DNA of 7,589 bases from Bordetella parapertussis (GTDB lineage: Bacteria; Pseudomonadota; Gammaproteobacteria; Burkholderiales; Burkholderiaceae_C). Shown here one piece after another: positions 1 through 4,604 of this stretch. The notes beneath the pieces are model-generated. The model was given only the letters and a program-made list of their open reading frames with translations, ran no database searches and was not told the DNA's origin. Where the stretch lies: positions 1-7,589 of the forward strand of contig CALQBT020000113.1 of assembly GCA_943328885.2 (NCBI GenBank). Direction: 5' to 3'. The first letter of the stretch is position 1, and every line of letters begins with the position of its first letter. The translations under genes were made by a program, and so were the position numbers.

Positions 1-53
1 CTGAACTCGATCTCGTCTTCGCGCGGCTGACCCGCCAGCATTGCTGGCATCAT
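1..53 (-). CDS. Possible 5' end of a leftward gene, product unknown (partial)
   Basis: Reading leftward from a tandem ATG ATG, the strand encodes MMPAMLAGQPREDEIEF and runs off the window edge. A GAGG lies 6 nt upstream of the first ATG and could be its ribosome binding site. The codons (GAA, GAC, GAG, ATC, TTC, CTG) fit the genes nearby better than the opposite strand, which would need CTC leucines. I do not recognise the family from 17 residues. Against it, only 30 bp separate this start from the exporter start, so any promoter would have to lie inside a gene. The alternative is a rightward gene in frame 1, ending at the TGA at 28-30 with a C-terminus LNSISSSRG. The sequence beyond the edge would settle it. 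Confidence 0.4.
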   Translation of the reverse strand, partial: MMPAMLAGQPREDEIEF

Positions 54-83
54 CGGCGGCCTCGATCAGCAAGGGTGGTGAAC

Positions 84-698
84 ATGTTTGGCGTGGCGGA
101 CTATGGCGCTTTTGTGGTGGCGGTGATTGTGTTCCTGGCGATCCCCGGTCCGGGCAACCTGGCCTTGATCACCTCCACCGGCAAGGGGGGTGTGGTGGGC
201 GGCCTGGCTGCCACGATGGGCGTGATCGCCGGCGACCAGGTCTTGATGTGGCTGGCGGTGGCCGGCGTGGCCGCGCTGCTGTCGACCTCGCCCTGGCTGT
301 TCGCCGGCGTGCAGTGGCTGGGCGCAGCCTACCTGGCCTGGCTGGGCTGGCGCATGATCGTCGCCAAGCCTGGCGACGCCCCGGTGCTGCACATCCGCGC
401 CGGTCAGTACTTCCGTCAAGCGATGATGATCACCTTGCTCAACCCCAAGGCGATCGTGTTCTACATGGCGTTCTTCCCGCTGTTCGTCGACCCGGCGCGG
501 CACCAGGGTTTGAGCACTTTCGGCTTCATGGCTGGCACCATCGCTGCGCTGACTTTCCTGTACGGTGCGCTGGTGGTGGCGCTGACCCGGCACTTTGCCG
601 ACCGACTGCGCGCCAACCCGCGCGTGGTGCGCTGGCTCAACCGGGTTGCCGGTACGCTGTTGCTGGGTTTCGGGCTGCGGCTGGCGCTGTCGCGCTGA
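84..698 (+). CDS. LysE/RhtB-family amino-acid exporter (translocator)
   Basis: This is a 204-aa inner-membrane protein of the LysE/RhtB/LeuE superfamily, whose members export amino acids or their derivatives. The substrate cannot be deduced. Visible hallmarks are the first hydrophobic segment ending in the IPGPG turn (residues 20-24), the LGAAYLAWLGWR segment (79-90), the family signature FRQAMMITLLNPKAIVFYMA (110-129) followed by FFPLF, and a C-terminal hydrophobic segment (about 185-202). Five to six membrane segments are expected and the length is normal for the family. In-frame GTG codons occur at 75 and 78. I chose the ATG at 84 because AAGGGTGG just upstream is a well-placed ribosome binding site and family members commonly begin MFG..DYG. 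The gene converges on the HupE-like gene, with 25 bp between the stop codons. Confidence 0.93.
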   Translation: MFGVADYGAFVVAVIVFLAIPGPGNLALITSTGKGGVVGGLAATMGVIAGDQVLMWLAVAGVAALLSTSPWLFAGVQWLGAAYLAWLGWRMIVAKPGDAPVLHIRAGQYFRQAMMITLLNPKAIVFYMAFFPLFVDPARHQGLSTFGFMAGTIAALTFLYGALVVALTRHFADRLRANPRVVRWLNRVAGTLLLGFGLRLALSR

Positions 699-700
699 GC

Positions 701-727
701 CTGACCTGATTGCAGGCCTCAGGTCAG
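701..727. terminator. Inverted repeat between convergent genes, candidate bidirectional terminator
   Basis: CTGACCTGA (701-709) and TCAGGTCAG (719-727) form a perfect 9-bp stem with a 9-nt loop. The repeat starts 2 nt after the exporter stop codon and includes the HupE-like stop codon (726-724) in its right arm. There is no T-tract on either side, so it is not a classical intrinsic terminator. It may instead block read-through or protect mRNA 3' ends for both convergent genes. Confidence 0.5.
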
Positions 728-1869
728 AACAGCCGCAGATCAAGGGCTCGTTCGGCCAACCACACCGAGGCCAGCAGCGCGATCAGTGCCGAGCCGGCGC
801 CGAACAAGCCCCAGCGGTAGAAGCGGCCGTGGCGAAGTGCGAAGGCCAGCGGCAGAAAGGCCGCGACGATCGCCAACTGGCCGGCTTCGACCCCGAGGTT
901 GAAACCCACCAGCGCCAGCACCAGCGTGGACTGGGTCAGTCCCAGGTCGGCCAGCACGCTGGCAAAGCCGAAGCCGTGCACCAAGCCAAACGCGAAGGCC
1001 ACGGCCCAGCGCCGGCCCTGGACCAGCGGCAGCAGGTTGTTCAGCGCGGCCAGCACCACCGATGCAGCGATCGCCGATTCGACCCAGCGCGAGGGCAGCG
1101 CCACCCAGCCCAGCGTGGCCAGGCTCAGCGTGATCGAATGCGCCAGCGTGAAGGCACTGACGATCTTGAGCACGTCGACAAACGCCTCGCGAAAGCTCGC
1201 CACCGCCCGCCAGCGCCGCGCCCGCCAGGCGCCCACCGCCGGCAACAGCAGCGACAGCAGGAACAAGATGTGGTCGTAGCCTATCCAGATGTGCCAGACG
1301 CCGTCGCGCGCATAGGCGACGAACTGGGCCCAGCGCCCCGGCGTCGCCAGGGCAAAGCTTTGCTGCGACGCTTCGGGCGAGAAGATGGCGCTGCGAGAGG
1401 CCGCAACAGTTTCAAGCCTCAGCAGACCACGGTGCTGCGGGTCGGTGTCGGCGAACAAGCGGTAGCCGATTCGCAGCACGGCCGGCGGCTGCGCGCAGGC
1501 GACGGTAAAACGCAGCACGGTATAGGCGCCGTCGCTGTGCTGGTCGACCAACTGCTCGCCGGCACTCAGCGTGCAAGCCTGGTCGTCGCCAGCCACTTGC
1601 AGCCGCGCCAGCGCGTAGGCAGCGATCTCGGGGTGGCTGGCGCGCAGTTCGCCCCAGGTGATCTCGCCGTTGTCGTCGGCGTCCAGGCCGATGGCGTGGT
1701 CGAGGTCACGCAGCGCGATGTCCCATTGGCCGTCGATCTTGCCGGGCTCGACCCGCAGCGTGAGGTAGCTGTCAGACGGCTTGTGGGCCCAGGCGGGCAG
1801 CGCAAACCCGGCGCCGACCAGCCAGACCAGGCTCAACCAGGCGACGGCACGACAGGCCCGGCGCATCAT
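724..1869 (-). CDS. HupE/UreJ_2-family membrane protein with periplasmic EF-hand-like loop
   Basis: This 381-aa protein has an N-terminal signal peptide (residues 1-28, cleavage after PAWA, mature start HKPSDSY). A periplasmic domain follows (about 29-185), then a C-terminal half with about six or seven membrane segments. The membrane half carries HIWIGYDH (193-200), the HX5DH signature of HupE/UreJ nickel permeases, plus TLAHS (241-245), GLVHGFGF (295-302) and GVEAGQ (326-331). These are plausible metal ligands. In the periplasmic part, residues 63-74 (DADDNGEITWGE) fit a canonical 12-residue EF-hand loop, and Cys99 and Cys125 could form a disulfide. Classical HupE/UreJ proteins are about 200 aa and lack this domain. 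No urease or hydrogenase genes are visible, so nickel transport is not supported by context and the substrate is unknown. The start ATG overlaps the stop of the TPR gene (ATGA), with AAGG 7 nt upstream. A second ATG at 1866 is an alternative. Confidence 0.9.
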   Translation of the reverse strand: MMRRACRAVAWLSLVWLVGAGFALPAWAHKPSDSYLTLRVEPGKIDGQWDIALRDLDHAIGLDADDNGEITWGELRASHPEIAAYALARLQVAGDDQACTLSAGEQLVDQHSDGAYTVLRFTVACAQPPAVLRIGYRLFADTDPQHRGLLRLETVAASRSAIFSPEASQQSFALATPGRWAQFVAYARDGVWHIWIGYDHILFLLSLLLPAVGAWRARRWRAVASFREAFVDVLKIVSAFTLAHSITLSLATLGWVALPSRWVESAIAASVVLAALNNLLPLVQGRRWAVAFAFGLVHGFGFASVLADLGLTQSTLVLALVGFNLGVEAGQLAIVAAFLPLAFALRHGRFYRWGLFGAGSALIALLASVWLAERALDLRLF

Positions 1870-3053
1870 CGGGCGGCCTTGTGGGGTGCGGCGAGTTGGG
1901 CGGCGAGCTTGCGCAAGACCTGGCTCTCGATGCCTGACCCGGCCAGCCACAGGCGCACCGGCTCGGCTGCTGCCGGCTGGCCGGCAGCGATCGCTGCTTC
2001 CAGCAACACCCTGGCGTCGGCGGGTTCTCGCTGCACAGCGAAGTTGTCGCGCGCCAGCGCCAGCGCGCGCAGGGCCTGGCCGCGCTGTGTCAGCGCGAAG
2101 CGGGCCTCCTCTTTCTGGTGCAGGTTGTCACCGCGCAGGCTTGCGGCTGTAAATCGCGCGACCAGGTCAGCCTCCCAGTTGGCGCGATTTGGCGCGCCAC
2201 TGGCCTGGGCGGCGAGGGCCAGCCGCAACAGCAACAGGTCGGAGCGCTCCTTGCCCTTGAGCAGGGCCAGCACTTCGGCAGGCCGCTGGCGGTCGAGCAG
2301 AAAATCGCTGTAAGCTGCCAGCAGGTAGCTGTCGGCCAGACCGAGCGCCAGCGCGCGCTTGAACGCGGCTTCGGCTGCGTCATGACGGCCCAGCCGCTCT
2401 TCGGTCTCGGCCAGCCGGGTCAGCGCCCAGAGTTGCTCGGCAGCGCCAGCCCGGGTCTCGCGCAGCAAGGCCGCGTTCAGCGCGCTGACTGCCGCCAAAG
2501 CATGGCCGGTGGCGGCATCGACCGATGCCCCACAGGCCACGGCGATCAGTGCGGAAGCCTGTGCAGCCGCCTGGGCGCAAGCCTCGCGGGCGTCGGTGTA
2601 ACGCGCTTGGACCATCGCGATCGCTGCCAGCCACGACCAGGCCTCACCGTTGTCGGGTTGCTGGCGAACGGCAGACTGCAGGTCAGCGCGCGCTGCGTCG
2701 AACTGGTGATTGAACTGGCGCAACACGGCGCGCAGCACCAGTACCGGCACCGGCGGGTCGGCCTGCTGCCACCAGGGCGCCAGCGCGGCCTGGGCATAGC
2801 CGATGTAGCGTGGATCGCCCTCGGAACCGACCTCCTCGAAGTAACGCCTTGCCAGCCGCAGCGCCAGTGCCAGATCGAGGGGGTCTTGCGACAACTGTTG
2901 GCGCAGTCGCCGCATCGCCAGGATGCTCGGGTCCGCGGCGCGCTCGGGCAGTTTTTCCAGTACCTGCCGGTCCGAGTCCGGCAGATGGGGTAGTGCGGCG
3001 GCGACTACCGAAAGCGCCAGCATGGCGGCTAGAATCAGAATGCTACGGCGCAA
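1866..3053 (-). CDS. Membrane-anchored/exported tetratricopeptide-repeat protein
   Basis: This is a 395-aa protein with an N-terminal hydrophobic segment (RRSILILAAMLALSVVAAAL, residues 2-21) that acts as a signal peptide or membrane anchor. The rest is alanine- and leucine-rich helical repeats that should face the periplasm. Recognisable TPR-like pairs lie around residues 103-136 (ending AVRQQPDNGEAW), 137-163 and 207-239 (LGRHDAAEAAFKRALALGLA). The later repeats are degenerate. TPRs are protein-binding scaffolds and no enzymatic motif is seen. The start is a TTG preceded by GGAG with 7-nt spacing. The open frame continues upstream, but that extension runs antisense through the small peptide gene and the promoter region, so I reject it. 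The 3' end overlaps the HupE-like gene by 4 nt, indicating translational coupling and a joint function. A partner or assembly role for the HupE-like protein is inferred. Confidence 0.85.
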   Translation of the reverse strand: MRRSILILAAMLALSVVAAALPHLPDSDRQVLEKLPERAADPSILAMRRLRQQLSQDPLDLALALRLARRYFEEVGSEGDPRYIGYAQAALAPWWQQADPPVPVLVLRAVLRQFNHQFDAARADLQSAVRQQPDNGEAWSWLAAIAMVQARYTDAREACAQAAAQASALIAVACGASVDAATGHALAAVSALNAALLRETRAGAAEQLWALTRLAETEERLGRHDAAEAAFKRALALGLADSYLLAAYSDFLLDRQRPAEVLALLKGKERSDLLLLRLALAAQASGAPNRANWEADLVARFTAASLRGDNLHQKEEARFALTQRGQALRALALARDNFAVQREPADARVLLEAAIAAGQPAAAEPVRLWLAGSGIESQVLRKLAAQLAAPHKAAR

Positions 3054-3089
3054 TTTGAGTCTCCACAGAAAGCCCGGTTCGAGCCCATG

Positions 3090-3118
3090 CAAGAGGCCAG
3101 GTTTCCTGGGCCTGTCAA
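3090..3118 (-). promoter_or_regulatory. Candidate promoter of the TPR-HupE operon
   Basis: On the minus strand a perfect TTGACA (3118-3113) is followed after 17 nt by CTCTTG (3095-3090). Transcription would start near 3083, giving a leader of about 30 nt before the TTG start at 3053. The -35 is consensus, but the -10 is a poor sigma-70 match. An activator or an alternative sigma factor is therefore possible. Confidence 0.4.
3094..3113. repeat. Inverted repeat in the spacer of the leftward promoter
   Basis: AGGCCAGG (3094-3101) and CCTGGGCCT (3105-3113) pair over 8 bp with one bulged G and a TTT loop. The core CCAGG-TTT-CCTGG is perfect. It fills the spacer between the candidate -35 and -10 of the TPR operon, where an operator for a repressor or activator would sit. 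It does not look like a terminator, because no T-run follows on either strand. Confidence 0.4.
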
Positions 3119-3142
3119 CCGAAGCGCATTCTGCGCGTTGAC
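3114..3142. promoter_or_regulatory. Central palindrome between divergent -35 elements, candidate operator
   Basis: GCGCA-TTC-TGCGC (3124-3136) is a perfect palindrome with a 3-nt centre. It is flanked by GTCAAC (3114-3119) and GTTGAC (3137-3142), which are also complementary and form the outward-facing -35 elements. A regulator bound here could control both the TPR-HupE operon and the small peptide gene. The regulator is not identifiable from the sequence. Confidence 0.4.
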
Positions 3143-3166
3143 TGCTCAACGGTTTTGAAAATCTTG
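3138..3166 (+). promoter_or_regulatory. Candidate promoter of the small exported peptide gene
   Basis: TTGACT (3138-3143), a 17-nt spacer and ATCTTG (3161-3166) mirror the leftward promoter (TTGAC-N18-TCTTG on both strands). Transcription would start near 3173, giving a leader of about 56 nt. The -10 is a weak sigma-70 match. GTTGA-CTGC-TCAAC (3137-3150) overlaps the -35 as a further inverted repeat. Confidence 0.35.
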
Positions 3167-3178
3167 TGATGAGATTTT
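3158..3178. repeat. Inverted repeat over the -10/start region of the peptide promoter
   Basis: AAAATC (3158-3163) and GATTTT (3173-3178) form a perfect 6-bp inverted repeat with a 9-nt spacer. It overlaps the candidate -10 and the predicted start of transcription. TTTTGAA also occurs twice in direct orientation (3153-3159 and 3175-3181), 22 bp apart, about two helical turns. Either could be a regulator site. The stretch is also more AT-rich than its surroundings. Confidence 0.3.
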
Positions 3179-3228
3179 GAACTGGAGTTGAGTTGGTCGC
3201 ACTGTTTTCAACCCACGGAGAGATTTCC

Positions 3229-3393
3229 ATGAACAAGATCCTGTCATCGCTAGTGCTTGCTGCTTTCGCTGTTGTCGGTTTCAATGCCAACGCCGCATCC
3301 CACGCAGGTGCCGCACCGATGAAGGCCAGCGAGCCGGCTGCCAAGGCTCCGGCCAAGGCTCCGGCCAAGAAGGCCAGCGAAGCCAAGAAGTGA
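3229..3393 (+). CDS. Small exported Lys/Ala/Pro-rich peptide, function unknown
   Basis: This 54-aa product begins with a clear Sec signal peptide, MNKILSSLVLAAFAVVGFNA followed by NA, with cleavage likely after NANA or nearby. The mature chain is about 32 residues of low complexity, with repeated AKAP and KASE units and a KK end. It is strongly basic and has no cysteines. The ATG has GGAG 8 nt upstream. An ATG-less extension with an upstream start at 3193 is possible but would spoil the signal peptide. The gene stands alone, with its own candidate promoter and a strong terminator, and is divergent from the TPR-HupE operon. Similar short Lys/Ala-rich exported peptides are common in Burkholderiales and carry no assigned function. 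Binding to anionic envelope or nucleic-acid polymers, or to a periplasmic partner, would be guesses. Confidence 0.8.
   Translation: MNKILSSLVLAAFAVVGFNANAASHAGAAPMKASEPAAKAPAKAPAKKASEAKK
3321..3380 (+). repeat. Nested 12-bp repeats inside the peptide gene
   Basis: CCAAGGCTCCGG occurs twice in tandem (3341-3352 and 3353-3364) and a third copy begins at 3365. GAAGGCCAGCGA occurs at 3321-3332 and again at 3369-3380, flanking the tandem pair. All units are multiples of 3 and keep the frame, producing the AKAP and KASE repeats. Slipped-strand expansion is the likely origin. Confidence 0.85.
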
Positions 3394-3404
3394 TCGCCTG
3401 AGAA

Positions 3405-3424
3405 GCGGGGAGTACGCTCCCCGC
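3405..3424 (+). repeat. GC-rich hairpin just after the peptide gene
   Basis: GCGGGGAG (3405-3412) and CTCCCCGC (3417-3424) form a perfect 8-bp stem with a TACG tetraloop, 11 nt past the stop codon. No T-run follows directly on either strand, so the hairpin probably stabilises the 3' end or assists the terminator that follows. Confidence 0.75.
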
Positions 3425-3433
3425 CTCTGCGAG

Positions 3434-3461
3434 AAAGCAGGCCTGTAGTGCCTGTTTTTTT
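3434..3461 (+). terminator. Intrinsic terminator of the peptide gene
   Basis: CAGGC (3438-3442) pairs with GCCTG (3450-3454) around a 7-nt loop, followed directly by seven T residues (3455-3461). The A-rich 3434-3436 can extend the stem by pairing with part of the T-run, through a G-T wobble. It ends transcription of the peptide gene 15 nt before the converging mltB stop codon. The T-run serves only the rightward direction. Confidence 0.75.
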
Positions 3462-3476
3462 ACGTCTGCGCCTTGC

Positions 3477-4580
3477 TCATCGTGACGGCGATCTCGTTGC
3501 AGCCACGGCTTGGCCCAGTTCGATCACCGCCAGCGCGTAATAAGCCGAGTGGTTGTAGCGGGTGAGCGCGTAGAAGTTTTGCGTGCCGGCGATATGGCTG
3601 GGCGCGGCGTCGCCGTTTTGCAGCTCCACCAGTGCTAGCAAACCATCGTGGCGGCTGGCCGGCTCGTCGAGCAAGGCGCCTGCCCCGGCCATCTGTGCCG
3701 GTGTGAAGCTGGGCACGATGTCGGGTTGCAGCAGCGCAGCGCGTTCGGCGCTGTCCGAGGGTGGCTTGACGCCATAGTGGCTGGGTCTGCCGCGCTGCCA
3801 TCCATGCTCGGCCAGGTAATTCGCGATGCTGCCGATCACGTCGGGCGCGGCGTCCGAAGCTGTGGCGACCATGGTGATGCGGCCATCGGTGTCGAAATCG
3901 ACCGCGTAGCGGTTGATGCTGCCAGGCATGAACTGACCCAGACCGATGGCGCCTGCGTAAGACCCCTTGACCTTGGTGGCGGGCAGCTTCTGCAACTGCG
4001 CCAGCTTCAGGAACTCGCCGAGCTCGCTGCGGAAGAACTCGCTGCGATCGCTGCGCCCCTTCGGAAAGTCCAGGCTCAGCGTCGCCAAGGCGTCGAGCAC
4101 GCTGAAGTTGCCGGTGACGCGGCCGTAGAAGGTCTCGACGCCGATGATGCCCACGATCACCTCGGCCGGCACGCCCCAGCGTTGCTCGGCCGCGTTCAGC
4201 CAGGCTTCGTTGGTGCGCCAGAACGCAGCCCCTGTGTTGACCCGTTCGGGCTCGACGAAGCGAGCCCGGTAAGCGGCCCAGTTCTTGGCCACGCCGGTGG
4301 GCGGCGGCATCATCAGTTTTGCCACAACCGGCAGGTAATGGGCTTGAGCGAGTTGTGCCCGGACCCAGACCGGATCAAGTGCGTGGCGCTCGGCCAGCGC
4401 GTCGGCAAGCCGCATCGCGTCGGCGCGGTGGCCGTAGGTCTTGGCTTTGGCCGTGTGTCGGACGGCGTGGGCTGGCGCCGCGCCGGCGCTCGAGTGCTTC
4501 TTCGCTTGTGCGAACTCGGGCGGCGATAGGGCCACCAGGGCGAGCAGGCACAGCGCTGGGGCGGATCGCATGAATCTCAT
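3477..4580 (-). CDS. mltB: Lytic murein transglycosylase B (MltB/Slt35 family), periplasmic
   Basis: This 367-aa enzyme cleaves the MurNAc-GlcNAc bond of peptidoglycan, forming 1,6-anhydroMurNAc ends. The catalytic glutamate is Glu149 in GIIGVETFYGR. Other family signatures are AIGLGQFMPGSINRYAVDF (211-229) and IGSIANYLAEHGW (249-261). The signal peptide (1-26, ending FAQA) has no lipobox cysteine near the cleavage site, so the protein is probably soluble in the periplasm, unlike the lipoprotein MltB of E. coli. The calcium-site region DFDTDGRI (228-235) is present, but the next conserved Asp (Asp247, before VIGSIANY) lies about five residues further away than I recall for E. coli Slt35. An ATG at 4571 (Met4) is an alternative start; GGGA lies just upstream of the chosen one. 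The gene is last in the DUF58-tgpA operon, 24 nt after tgpA, which fits envelope remodelling. Confidence 0.93.
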   Translation of the reverse strand: MRFMRSAPALCLLALVALSPPEFAQAKKHSSAGAAPAHAVRHTAKAKTYGHRADAMRLADALAERHALDPVWVRAQLAQAHYLPVVAKLMMPPPTGVAKNWAAYRARFVEPERVNTGAAFWRTNEAWLNAAEQRWGVPAEVIVGIIGVETFYGRVTGNFSVLDALATLSLDFPKGRSDRSEFFRSELGEFLKLAQLQKLPATKVKGSYAGAIGLGQFMPGSINRYAVDFDTDGRITMVATASDAAPDVIGSIANYLAEHGWQRGRPSHYGVKPPSDSAERAALLQPDIVPSFTPAQMAGAGALLDEPASRHDGLLALVELQNGDAAPSHIAGTQNFYALTRYNHSAYYALAVIELGQAVAATRSPSR

Positions 4581-4604
4581 TATCCCGTCAGGGCTGGCGC
4601 GTGC

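Noticed and set aside
724..1869. Nickel permease (HupE or UreJ proper)
   Set aside because: The HX5DH motif is present, but the length, signal peptide, periplasmic domain and context differ from classical HupE/UreJ, so I give no gene symbol or substrate.
595..2313. 572-aa rightward ORF across the HupE-like and TPR genes
   Set aside because: Its translation is rich in Arg, Gln, Gly and Ala with no domain. It lies antisense to two well-supported coupled genes and is a shadow of GC-rich codon use.
2118..2993. 291-aa rightward ORF opposite the TPR gene
   Set aside because: Gln/Arg/Gly-rich antisense shadow with no recognisable motif or ribosome binding site. The opposite strand has a coherent exported TPR protein.
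3054..3386. N-terminal extension of the TPR gene up to 3386
   Set aside because: It would put a second hydrophobic stretch antisense to the small peptide gene and run through the promoter region. The TTG at 3053 has a good ribosome binding site and starts a normal export signal.
3648..4529. 293-aa rightward ORF opposite mltB
   Set aside because: Antisense to a gene with intact catalytic motifs. No family resemblance.
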